From contig NZ_CP005083.1 in NCBI RefSeq assembly GCF_001563265.1, forward strand, positions 2,607,001 to 2,671,000: DNA of 64,000 nt, read 5' to 3'. Positions within the stretch are counted from its first letter, which is position 1; each line of letters opens with the position of its first letter. Positions 27,127 to 35,005 of the stretch are shown piece by piece. Both the position numbers and the translations under genes were made by a program. Below the pieces are notes generated by a model. The model saw only the letters and a list, made by a program, of their open reading frames with translations, had not been told where the DNA came from and searched no databases. Source of the DNA: Sphingobium sp. TKS. Lineage in GTDB: Bacteria; Pseudomonadota; Alphaproteobacteria; Sphingomonadales; Sphingomonadaceae.

Positions 27127-28213
27127 GGATACCTCTCCCACACCTGCATTTTCCGCATTAGCACAGCAGTATGCCGCGCCGCAACATGGGCCGCGGCCAT
27201 TACCCCTTTTTCTCAATATTTTATGGCGCGGAACGCAGGACGATCCCGAACTGCGAAAGCGGGCCTTCCAAGGTTTGCGGAAATATCAAGAGGCTAGACG
27301 TTCCGCTCCGCCCACGACGCCTGCCATCGCCGCATCGGCGGGCAGCGCGAAATTGCTCCGCTATGGGACGGAAAACGGCCGTCACCCAGTGGTTTTCGTC
27401 CCTTCGCTGATCAATCCGCCGCAAGTGCTGGACCTGTCCGAGAGCCGTTCCATGCTGCGCCACATGAGCGCAGCAGGACATGACGCCTATCTGGTCGATT
27501 GGGGCGCGCCCGCGGCGGATGACGGCGCGCTCGGACTGGACCGTCATGTGACGGAGCGGTTGCTGCCGATGCTGGCGGCCCTGCCCCGGCAGCCCATATT
27601 GGTGGGATATTGCCTTGGCGGAAATCTGGCGATCGGCGCTGCGGCATTGCAACCTGCAAGAGCGCTCGCGACCATTGCGGCGCCGTGGAATTTCGACGGC
27701 TTCCCTGCCGCCGACCGGGAACAGATCGGCGCGCTGTGGCGCAGTTCCAAACCCATGTGCCAGCGCCTGGGCTATGTGCCAATGGAGGTGCTGCAATCCG
27801 GTTTCTGGGCGATGGACCCCGCCCGGACGATTCGCAAATATGCGGCCTTTGCCGACATGGCGGTCGGTTCGGACGAGGAACATGCCTTTCTGGCGGTCGA
27901 GGATTGGGCCAATGGCGGGCCGCCGCTCAGCTATGCCGCGGGACATGATCTGTTCGAGCAATTCTATGCCGCAAATGCGAGCGGACGGGGCGAATGGCGG
28001 ATCGGCGGACAAGCGGTCGATCCCCGCCGGCTGACTTGTCCCACGCTTTCAATCCGTTCCGCCACCGACCGCATCGTTCCCGCCGCCGCCGCCCCGGAAA
28101 TGGCGGCAGGCACGACCTTGAGCCTTGGCCATGTCGGCATGATCGTGGGCGGCGGCGCACGCACTTTGCTGTGGGAACCTCTGTCCCAATGGCTTTCCAG
28201 CCATGGCGGATGA
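27125..28213 (+). CDS. PHA synthase-like alpha/beta hydrolase with cysteine nucleophile
   Basis: This 362-residue protein has the PHA-synthase box GYCLGG with C163 in place of serine, an acid at D315 (SATDRIVP) and H336 (LGHVGMIVGG). FVPSLINPPQVLDLS and DWGAPAADD are also family-like. PHA synthases polymerise hydroxyacyl-CoA. Its length matches the PhaC subunit of class III, but no PhaE is adjacent, so true synthase activity is uncertain. ATG 27125 shares two bases with the divergent phaR start and lacks a clear Shine-Dalgarno. It is followed by a thiolase gene. Confidence 0.8.
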   Translation: MDTSPTPAFSALAQQYAAPQHGPRPLPLFLNILWRGTQDDPELRKRAFQGLRKYQEARRSAPPTTPAIAASAGSAKLLRYGTENGRHPVVFVPSLINPPQVLDLSESRSMLRHMSAAGHDAYLVDWGAPAADDGALGLDRHVTERLLPMLAALPRQPILVGYCLGGNLAIGAAALQPARALATIAAPWNFDGFPAADREQIGALWRSSKPMCQRLGYVPMEVLQSGFWAMDPARTIRKYAAFADMAVGSDEEHAFLAVEDWANGGPPLSYAAGHDLFEQFYAANASGRGEWRIGGQAVDPRRLTCPTLSIRSATDRIVPAAAAPEMAAGTTLSLGHVGMIVGGGARTLLWEPLSQWLSSHGG

Positions 28214-28264
28214 TGATATGTGCACCCGCGAAAACAATCACCACCGGAACTGAGGATCAAGGCT

Positions 28265-29437
28265 TTGTCAGACATCGTCATTACCGCCGCCAAGCGTACC
28301 GCCGTCGGCAGCTTCATGGGCGCTTTCGGATCGACCCCCGCGCATGAGCTGGGCCGCACCGCCATCGTCGCCGCTCTCGCCCAGGCAGGCGTCGCGCCGG
28401 ATGAAGTCGACGAAGTCATATTGGGCCAGGTTCTGACCGCGGCGCAGGGCCAGAACCCCGCCCGCCAAGCCGCCGTCAACGCCGGCATCCCGGTCGAGCG
28501 GACCGCCATCGGCCTCAACCAGCTTTGCGGTTCGGGCTTGCGCGCGGTTGCGCTCGCAGCGCAGGCGATCCGCGCCGGGGACGCCCGCATCATGGTCGCG
28601 GGCGGTCAGGAAAGCATGTCGCTGGCGCCCCATGCCCAATATCTGCGCGGCGGCGCGAAAATGGGGCCGATCTCCTTCATCGACACGATGACGCATGACG
28701 GCCTGACCGACGCCTTCAACAATTATCACATGGGCATCACGGCGGAAAATCTGGCCGAGAAATATCAGATCAGCCGCGAGGCGCAGGACGAATTCGCCGT
28801 CGCCAGCCAGAACAAGGCCGAAGCCGCCCGCGCATCGGGCCGCTTCAAGGATGAGATCGTTCCCGTAACGATCAAGGGCCGCAAGGGCGACACCATCGTC
28901 GACGCCGACGAATATATCCGCGCCGGCGCCACGCTGGAAGCGATGCAGAGCCTGCGCCCGGCCTTCAAGAAGGACGGCACGGTCACTGCCGCCAATGCCA
29001 GCGGCATCAACGACGGCGCCGCCGCTCTCGTCCTGATGAGCGCCGAGGAAGCCGCCAGGCGCAACGCCCCCGTGCTGGCGCGCATCGCCGGCTTCGCGAC
29101 CTGCGGCGTCGATCCGTCGATCATGGGCATCGGCCCGGCTCCCGCGAGCCGTGGCGCACTGGCCAAGGCGGGCTGGTCGCTGGCCGATCTGGACCTGATC
29201 GAAGCCAATGAAGCCTTCGCCGCGCAGGCGCTGGCCGTGGGGCAGGAACTGGGTTGGGATCCGTCCAAGGTCAATGTGAACGGCGGCGCGATCGCCATCG
29301 GTCATCCGATCGGCGCTTCGGGCGCCCGCGTCCTCACCACCCTGCTCTACGAAATGCAGAAGCGCGACGCCAAGAAGGGTCTTGCGACCCTGTGCATCGG
29401 CGGCGGCATGGGCGTGGCCATGTGCGTCGAGCGCTGA
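28265..29437 (+). CDS. phaA: Acetyl-CoA C-acetyltransferase (beta-ketothiolase)
   Basis: This thiolase joins two acetyl-CoA to acetoacetyl-CoA, or runs in reverse. It has 390 residues. The acylated cysteine is C88 in LNQLCGSG, the histidine lies in [18 protein letters not shown], and the second catalytic cysteine is in CIGGGMG. The start is TTG 28265, giving [17 protein letters not shown] with GAGGA exactly 8 bases upstream. The adjacency to the PhaC-like gene and phaR suggests a role in PHA synthesis, though no phaB reductase follows. A rho-independent terminator lies downstream. Confidence 0.93.
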   Translation: MSDIVITAAKRTAVGSFMGAFGSTPAHELGRTAIVAALAQAGVAPDEVDEVILGQVLTAAQGQNPARQAAVNAGIPVERTAIGLNQLCGSGLRAVALAAQAIRAGDARIMVAGGQESMSLAPHAQYLRGGAKMGPISFIDTMTHDGLTDAFNNYHMGITAENLAEKYQISREAQDEFAVASQNKAEAARASGRFKDEIVPVTIKGRKGDTIVDADEYIRAGATLEAMQSLRPAFKKDGTVTAANASGINDGAAALVLMSAEEAARRNAPVLARIAGFATCGVDPSIMGIGPAPASRGALAKAGWSLADLDLIEANEAFAAQALAVGQELGWDPSKVNVNGGAIAIGHPIGASGARVLTTLLYEMQKRDAKKGLATLCIGGGMGVAMCVER

Positions 29438-29459
29438 GCAAGCAGTAAACGAATAAAAG

Positions 29460-29495
29460 GGCTGCCGATCCCATTCCGGACCGGCGGCCTTTTTT
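29460..29495 (+). terminator. Rho-independent terminator of the phaC-like/thiolase unit
   Basis: GGCTGCCGATCC (29460-29471) pairs with GGACCGGCGGCC (29478-29489), with two G-U pairs in RNA, around a 6-base loop, and is followed by six T residues (29490-29495). It is the most convincing intrinsic terminator in the window. Confidence 0.88.
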
Positions 29496-29509
29496 GCGCC
29501 TGGACTCAA

Positions 29510-30604
29510 TCAGCGCCAGATGCGATCGAAACGCGCGCCCAGCCCGGTCAGCAACTCATATTGCGACAGCCCCGAAACCGCAGCCGCTTCCACCAACGCA
29601 TAGTCGACGCTCAGCCAATCTCCTTCCGCGACGTCAGGCAGAGCGGAAACGTCAACAGCCGTCAGATCCATGGAGACCCGGCCAACAACCGGCAAATGTT
29701 TGCCGTCAATGGCCATGGAACCGCGCCCCGAAAACCCCCGCAAATAGCCGTCGGCATAGCCAAGGTTCAGCACCGCGATCTCCATGTCAACCGCTGCGCG
29801 ATGGGTCGCATTATAACCGATAGTGTCACCCGCCCGCACGCGGCGGCGTTGCAGCACCTGCGCTTCGGGAAACACGACCTGCCCGATCTGCCCGGCAGCT
29901 TCCTCTCGCGGCACTCCGCCATAAAGCGCAATCCCCGGCCGCGTCATGTCGAACGCAAAAGCGGTCCCGAGGCAAATGCCCGCACTGTTCGCCAGGCTAT
30001 AACGCGCCGCCCCCACATCGCCGCGCAACGCCACAAACCGCTCCAACTGGATCTGACTGAGCGGCACATCCTCGTCGGCGGAAGCCAGATGGCTGAGCAA
30101 TGTCGCCACCTCCAGCCCCGCGACCTGCGCCGAAACATCGCCACGCCAATCCAGCCCCAGCCGGTTCATTCCGGTATCGACCATGACATCGCAAGGCCCG
30201 CCGCCAGCCTGCTTCCAGCGCGCAATCTGCCCTTCGGTGCACAGCACCGGCCGGGCGCGCGACGCCAGCGCAACGGCCATGTCCTCCTCCCGCACGCCAT
30301 GCAGCACGGAAAGCGACACGCCATCGCCTATCAACAGCTCCAGCACGACAGCCTCGGCCCAATTGGACACGAAGAAGTCCCGGCATCCCGCATCCAGCAA
30401 ACGCCGCATAACCGCCTCGCTGCCCAGACCATAGCCATTCGCCTTGATCGCGGCGCCACAGGCCGCCGGACCGCTTTGCCGCTTTAACCAACGCCAATTG
30501 GCGAGCAGCGCGTCCCCATCCAAACGCAAACGCAGCGGTGCAGAAAAATCAATCATCACATTGGGGATAGCGCTCCACGACATCAGCGTCGAGGCATCAG
30601 GCAT
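29510..30604 (-). CDS. alr: Alanine racemase
   Basis: This PLP enzyme interconverts L- and D-alanine for peptidoglycan. It has 364 residues. The Schiff-base lysine is K54 in AAIKANGYGLG. MVDTGMNRLGLD and the tyrosine-bearing GYNATHR segment correspond to the second catalytic region, with RPGIALYGG in between. The ATG at 30604 overlaps the MHS transporter stop by 8 bases, so the two are translated together. A later in-frame ATG (30556) would give MIDFSAPLRLRLDG, a plausible alternative start. Confidence 0.94.
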   Translation of the reverse strand: MPDASTLMSWSAIPNVMIDFSAPLRLRLDGDALLANWRWLKRQSGPAACGAAIKANGYGLGSEAVMRRLLDAGCRDFFVSNWAEAVVLELLIGDGVSLSVLHGVREEDMAVALASRARPVLCTEGQIARWKQAGGGPCDVMVDTGMNRLGLDWRGDVSAQVAGLEVATLLSHLASADEDVPLSQIQLERFVALRGDVGAARYSLANSAGICLGTAFAFDMTRPGIALYGGVPREEAAGQIGQVVFPEAQVLQRRRVRAGDTIGYNATHRAAVDMEIAVLNLGYADGYLRGFSGRGSMAIDGKHLPVVGRVSMDLTAVDVSALPDVAEGDWLSVDYALVEAAAVSGLSQYELLTGLGARFDRIWR

Positions 30605-32189
30605 TCATCTCGGCTCCATGCGTTTCCGGCAAGGCGATGATGCAGGTCAGCAGGGCGACCGCCACCACCGCGATCGTATACCATAGACCCGCATAGGGAT
30701 CGCCCGTCCGCGCCACGATATATTGGCTGACCAGCGGCAGAAACCCGCCGAAATAGCCGGTCCCGATATGATAGGGGATGGACAGCGAACTATAGCGTAT
30801 CCGCGCCGGGAAATATTCCGACAGCAGCGCCGCGACCGGACCATAGGTCGCCCCTGACAGCGTCCAGAGCAGCAGCAGCCCCAGGAACAGCAGCAGGGCG
30901 CGGGACCAGTCAGGCGTCACGACAGCCGAATCATATCCCCCCGCATGCAAGGCCGCATCCAGCCCCTCCGCACTCAGGTCCGTGACCGCCATGGGACCGA
31001 TGTTGACCGAAGGTGCCGCCGCCTCCCGCTTTTCATAGGCGATGCCCCGCTTGGAAAAATGGTCGAGCAGTTTGCCGCAGGCGGTCGGCTGAATCTTGGC
31101 AAAGGGGTCGAAGCTGCAATCGGGACCGCTCACGATCACCGGCGCGCGCTGCGCTGCCTGATAGAGGGCCGGGTTCGCCACGCTTCCCATGAAGTGATAA
31201 AGCGGCATGATCAGCACCAGCACCAGCGCATAGCCGATGACGATCGGCTTCTTCCGACCCACCCGGTCGGACAGCCAGCCAAAGAAGATGAAGGCCGCGA
31301 CGCCTGCAAAGGCGCTGCCGCCCACCAGCAATTGCGCCATGCCCGGCGCGACATGCAGTCCGTTTTGCAGGAAATAAAGCGCCTGGAACATGACGGTGTA
31401 GGCGATGACGGTAAAGCCCGCGGCAATGCCGATCATCGCCACCAGCATCCGCCGCTTGTTGCCGGGATAGGTGAAGGCCTCCTTCAGCGGGTTGCGCGAC
31501 TGGCCGCCCGCCGCCTTCATCGCCGTGAAGACCGGGCTTTCGCGCAACATCAGCCGCATCCAGAGCGAGATCGCGAGCAGCGCCAGCGAAAATATGAAGG
31601 GCAGACGCCATCCCCAATCGTCCCACACCGCCTTGCCGACGATCCATTGCGTTCCCACCACGACGATCAGCGACAGGATGAAGCCGCCGATCACCCCCGC
31701 CTGGATGAAGCTGGTGAAAAAGCCCCTTCGGCCAGGCGGCGCATGTTCCGCGACATAAATCGCCGCGCCGCCATATTCCCCACCCAGCGCCAACCCTTGC
31801 GCGATCCGCAGCAGGATCAGGATGACCGGCGCCGCCATGCCGATGCTCGCGGCAGATGGGGTCAGGCCGACGCCCGCCGTCGCCGCACCCATCAGGACGA
31901 TGGTGGCGAGGAAGGTATATTTGCGCCCCAGCCTGTCGCCCAGATAGCCGAAAAGCGCAGCACCCAGCGGGCGGAACCCGAACCCGATGGCAAAGCCCGC
32001 CAGCGAATAGAGCAGTTCGACGGTAGGATTGTCGGTCGGGAAAAATGTCCGCCCGATGATCGGCGCAAGCACGCCATAGATGTAGAAATCATACCATTCG
32101 AACACTGTGCCGAGCGCGGACGCGCTAATCACCAGCCGGTCCCGCCTGGCGTCCATCACATAGCCGGTACCGACCGCGCCTCCACTCAT
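30597..32189 (-). CDS. MFS transporter, metabolite:H+ symporter (MHS) family
   Basis: This 530-residue inner-membrane protein begins SASALGTVFEWYDFYIYGVL, the MHS signature shared by ProP, ShiA and KgtP. It also contains GFRPLGAALFGYLGDRLGRK and, around the family G-R-rich loop, GGEYGGAAIYVAEHAPPGRRG. An extra loop of about 90 residues with two cysteines (DCSFDPFAKIQPTAC) lies between later membrane helices, making it longer than classical members. The substrate is unknown. Linkage to alr suggests an amino acid or small acid. An in-frame ATG at 32156 is an alternative start. Confidence 0.9.
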   Translation of the reverse strand: MSGGAVGTGYVMDARRDRLVISASALGTVFEWYDFYIYGVLAPIIGRTFFPTDNPTVELLYSLAGFAIGFGFRPLGAALFGYLGDRLGRKYTFLATIVLMGAATAGVGLTPSAASIGMAAPVILILLRIAQGLALGGEYGGAAIYVAEHAPPGRRGFFTSFIQAGVIGGFILSLIVVVGTQWIVGKAVWDDWGWRLPFIFSLALLAISLWMRLMLRESPVFTAMKAAGGQSRNPLKEAFTYPGNKRRMLVAMIGIAAGFTVIAYTVMFQALYFLQNGLHVAPGMAQLLVGGSAFAGVAAFIFFGWLSDRVGRKKPIVIGYALVLVLIMPLYHFMGSVANPALYQAAQRAPVIVSGPDCSFDPFAKIQPTACGKLLDHFSKRGIAYEKREAAAPSVNIGPMAVTDLSAEGLDAALHAGGYDSAVVTPDWSRALLLFLGLLLLWTLSGATYGPVAALLSEYFPARIRYSSLSIPYHIGTGYFGGFLPLVSQYIVARTGDPYAGLWYTIAVVAVALLTCIIALPETHGAEMNA

Positions 32190-32351
32190 CCCGCCCCCTG
32201 TTCGCCCACCTCAATCGGAAATGCTTCTAAAGAAGTACCGAAGTCCGACAAGCGGGATAACAAATATCAGGCGATAGGGATGGATTGGGGACATTTCGCA
32301 GGAACACGTATCGCCTGGTGAGTGCAATTGGCCATTTCCAACCACTCCATT

Positions 32352-33248
32352 TCAGGCCGTAAACTCCAACGCCTCGTCCAGAAAGTCGAGAAAAGCCCGC
32401 ACTCGCGCTCCCAGCCGGTCCTGCGCGGAATAAAGCGCGTGGATATCCTCGCCATCCCCCGCGCTATAATCCCCCAGCACCTCGACCAATCGCCCATGCA
32501 GCAAATCACCCGCGATATGAAAGCGCCCATGCCGCGCAATCCCGCCTCCCGCGATCGCCATCAGCCGCACGACCTCACCGGAATTGCCGAAGAACCGGCC
32601 CTGAACCGGCCGCTGCACCGTCCGCGCGCCGATCCGGAACGGCCAGCTATCCACCGCCCGGCGAAAGCTGAACTGCAGGCAATCATGCCCGTCCAGATCC
32701 TCCGGCGTCCGCGGCGTTCCCCGCGCCGCCAGATAGGCAGGGCTGGCGACCAGCACCATGCGGCTATGCCCCAGCTTCTTCGCCCGCAATCGCGTATCGC
32801 GCAAAGGCCCGATCCGAATGGCGATGTCGGCCCGCTCCTCCACCATATCGACCACCGCATCGGACAGCGCCAGATCGACGGCCACCGCCGGATGACGCGC
32901 CAGAAATTGCGGCAGGATCGGCAGCAGGCAGTGATTGCCGAAGGACACTGACGCATTGACCCGCAAAAGCCCTCGCGGCCCCTGCTCCTCCTGACCCAGC
33001 CCGCTTTCGACATCGGCCATTTCCGCCATCAGCGCCGTCATCCGATCGCGATAGGCGGCGCCCTCCATCGTCAGCGCCAGCGAACGCGTCGTCCGCCGCA
33101 GCAAGGTAACGCCAAGCCGCTGCTCCAGCCGTCCGATGCTCCGGCTGACGGCGGATGGAGTGAGCCGCAATATCTTTGCGGCGGAAGCGAAGCTGCCCTC
33201 CCGCGCCACGGCCAGAAATGTCTCGATATCCCCGAAGCGATTATCCAT
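32352..33248 (-). CDS. LysR-family transcriptional regulator
   Basis: This 298-residue protein has the N-terminal helix-turn-helix FLAVAREGSFASAAKILRLT and then PSAVSRSIGRLEQRLG (10-45). The effector-binding domain follows, with GLLRVNASVSFGNHCLLPIL. It diverges from the SDR gene, a typical arrangement for a LysR regulator and its target. The intergenic region holds two small dyads. Its inducer is unknown. Confidence 0.94.
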   Translation of the reverse strand: MDNRFGDIETFLAVAREGSFASAAKILRLTPSAVSRSIGRLEQRLGVTLLRRTTRSLALTMEGAAYRDRMTALMAEMADVESGLGQEEQGPRGLLRVNASVSFGNHCLLPILPQFLARHPAVAVDLALSDAVVDMVEERADIAIRIGPLRDTRLRAKKLGHSRMVLVASPAYLAARGTPRTPEDLDGHDCLQFSFRRAVDSWPFRIGARTVQRPVQGRFFGNSGEVVRLMAIAGGGIARHGRFHIAGDLLHGRLVEVLGDYSAGDGEDIHALYSAQDRLGARVRAFLDFLDEALEFTA

Positions 33249-33259
33249 GACCCATCCAT

Positions 33260-33292
33260 GATTTTAAATCACTTCTATTATGATGACCGTCA
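33260..33292. promoter_or_regulatory. Dyads between LysR and SDR, candidate operator
   Basis: GATTTTAAATC (33260-33270) is a perfect 5-1-5 dyad and TGACCGTCA (33284-33292) a perfect 4-1-4 dyad. Both lie in the A/T-rich divergent promoter region between the LysR start and the SDR start, where the LysR protein would be expected to bind. Confidence 0.4.
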
Positions 33293-33353
33293 TTCTAATC
33301 ATCAATGCATGCTTCGCTTATTTCTGCGTTCACCACGAACGCAGGAGTACCCC

Positions 33354-34139
33354 ATGGACCTGAAACTCGCCGGAAAGACCGCCCTCGTCACCGGATCGAC
33401 CGCCGGCATCGGCTTCGCCATCGCCAAGCGCCTTGCTGAAGAAGGCGTGGAAGTCGTCATCACTGGCCGCAACCAAACCAAGCTGGACGAGGCGGCTGCG
33501 CAAATTGGCCAGGCCGGTAAGGTCCGTCCCATCCTGGCCGACCCCGCCACGGCGGAGGGCGCTGCCGCCCTCATCGAAGCCGCGCCGGACATCGACATCC
33601 TGGTCAACAATCTGGGTATTTACGAAGCCAAGCCCTTCACAGAAATCTCCGACGAGGACTGGCATCATTTCTTTGAGGTCAATGTCGTCAGCGGCGCCCG
33701 CCTCGCTCGCCACTATTTCCCCCGCATGATCGAGAAGAATTGGGGCCGCATCATCTTCATCGCCAGCGAAAGCGCGCTGCTGCCCCCCGGCGAGATGATC
33801 CATTACGGCATGACAAAGACCGCCCAGCTCGCCATTTCCCGCGGCCTTGCCGAACAGACGCGCGGTACCGGCGTCACGGTCAATTCGGTCATGCCGGGGC
33901 CGACCCGTTCGGAGGGGATCGTCGACTTCATCCAGTCGGTGGTCGACAACAAGGATGCGCCGGAAGCCGAGCGCGAGGCCGAATTCTTCCAGAAGCTGCG
34001 CCCGCTGTCCCTCATCCGCCGCCTGATCGAAGCGGATGAAATCGGATCGATGGTCGCCTATCTCGCCAGCCCGCTCGCCGCCGTCACCAACGGCGCCGCG
34101 ATCCGGGCGGAGGGTGGGATCGTTCCGACCATTGCTTGA
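33354..34139 (+). CDS. Short-chain dehydrogenase/reductase
   Basis: This 261-residue classical SDR has cofactor motif TGSTAGIG (13-20), NNLG (85-88), catalytic S138 or S140 in IASESAL, and Y151 and K155 in YGMTK. R40 in TGRNQ suggests NADP preference. The substrate is unknown. ATG 33354 has GGAG about 7 bases upstream. It is divergent from LysR and followed after 100 bases by the dioxygenase gene, so an SDR/oxygenase pair under LysR control is plausible. Confidence 0.92.
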   Translation: MDLKLAGKTALVTGSTAGIGFAIAKRLAEEGVEVVITGRNQTKLDEAAAQIGQAGKVRPILADPATAEGAAALIEAAPDIDILVNNLGIYEAKPFTEISDEDWHHFFEVNVVSGARLARHYFPRMIEKNWGRIIFIASESALLPPGEMIHYGMTKTAQLAISRGLAEQTRGTGVTVNSVMPGPTRSEGIVDFIQSVVDNKDAPEAEREAEFFQKLRPLSLIRRLIEADEIGSMVAYLASPLAAVTNGAAIRAEGGIVPTIA

Positions 34140-34168
34140 AGTTCGGGCGCCTGAAGTTCGGGCGCCTG
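34137..34168 (+). repeat. Tandem 15-bp direct repeat at SDR stop codon
   Basis: TGAAGTTCGGGCGCC occurs twice in tandem (34137-34151 and 34152-34166). The first copy includes the SDR stop codon TGA. A duplication by slippage is the simplest reading; each copy, and the bases just after them, provide further TGA triplets. Confidence 0.75.
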
Positions 34169-34239
34169 ACCTTCCTGGCAATCCTGCTTGCGGGAACTGG
34201 CCCTGTCGCTCGTCCCTCTCTCCGGATAAGGAAAGATGG

Positions 34240-34953
34240 ATGAGCGACACGGACATTCTGACGGACATAGCACTCGGGCACGAACTGGAGGGCGCCGGTT
34301 ATGCCCGCCTGTCCGGCTCCGACCTGTTCGATCGTCTCGCGATCCAGTCCGCCGATTGGGCCGCATTCGGCCAAAGCTGGGACGATCTCGGCCCCGACCT
34401 CTATATGGCGGATGGGGGCCGCTACCGCCGCCGCCGTCACGCGACTTTCGCTTGCGAGCATGGCGGCTTCACGCGCAAGCCCCATCAGCCGCATTTTCAG
34501 AGCCGCGACTATAATCCCTTGAATGGCGATGTGCAGCGTTGGTTCGATCCCGTCGGGCAAAGCACGATAGACAATGCCGTGATGCAGTCGATCTTCGCCT
34601 TCTGCGCTCGCAGCTTCCCCCTGGCAGGACGGCAGCATGTCGAACTCCACCAGTTCCGCATCGAAGCGGGCACCGGCGAACTGGGCCGCCCCACACCTGA
34701 AGGCATGCATCGCGACGGCGTGGAATGGGTCTTCGTGATGCTGGTCGAACGCCGCAACGTCCGCGAAGGCGTCACCCGCATCGGCACGCCGGAGGGCAAG
34801 GAATTGGGCGAATTCACCCTCGCCCGCCCCGGTGATGCGGTGCTGATCGACGACCATCGCATCATGCACGGCGTCACCGAAATTCATGCGGTCGACCCGG
34901 CGCAACCCGCCTGGCGCGACGCGCTCGTCCTCACCTTTGTAGCCGACCGCTGA
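34240..34953 (+). CDS. Fe(II)/2-oxoglutarate dioxygenase, PF10014 (BsmA) type
   Basis: This 237-residue protein carries iron ligands H157 and D159 (MHRDGVEW) and a distal H210 (RIMHGVTEIH). The surroundings, HQFRIEAGTGELGRPTPEG and RPGDAVLIDDHRIMH, fit the PF10014 family, whose known members include L-isoleucine hydroxylases. An amino acid or related acid is therefore a fair guess for the substrate, not shown by sequence. ATG 34240 has AGGAA about 7 bases upstream. It lies just downstream of the SDR gene; a free amino acid hydroxylase plus SDR is a sensible pair. Confidence 0.85.
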   Translation: MSDTDILTDIALGHELEGAGYARLSGSDLFDRLAIQSADWAAFGQSWDDLGPDLYMADGGRYRRRRHATFACEHGGFTRKPHQPHFQSRDYNPLNGDVQRWFDPVGQSTIDNAVMQSIFAFCARSFPLAGRQHVELHQFRIEAGTGELGRPTPEGMHRDGVEWVFVMLVERRNVREGVTRIGTPEGKELGEFTLARPGDAVLIDDHRIMHGVTEIHAVDPAQPAWRDALVLTFVADR

Positions 34954-34967
34954 TCCGTTCGCCTGGA

Positions 34968-34997
34968 GCGAAATCGAAAACGCTATCCCGATTTCGC
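34968..34997. terminator. Hairpin between convergent dioxygenase and gor genes
   Basis: GCGAAATCG (34968-34976) pairs perfectly with CGATTTCGC (34989-34997) around a 12-base loop, between two converging stop codons. There is no clear T-run. It may be a bidirectional terminator or part of a dispersed repeat. Confidence 0.45.
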
Positions 34998-35005
34998 CCG
35001 GAAGC

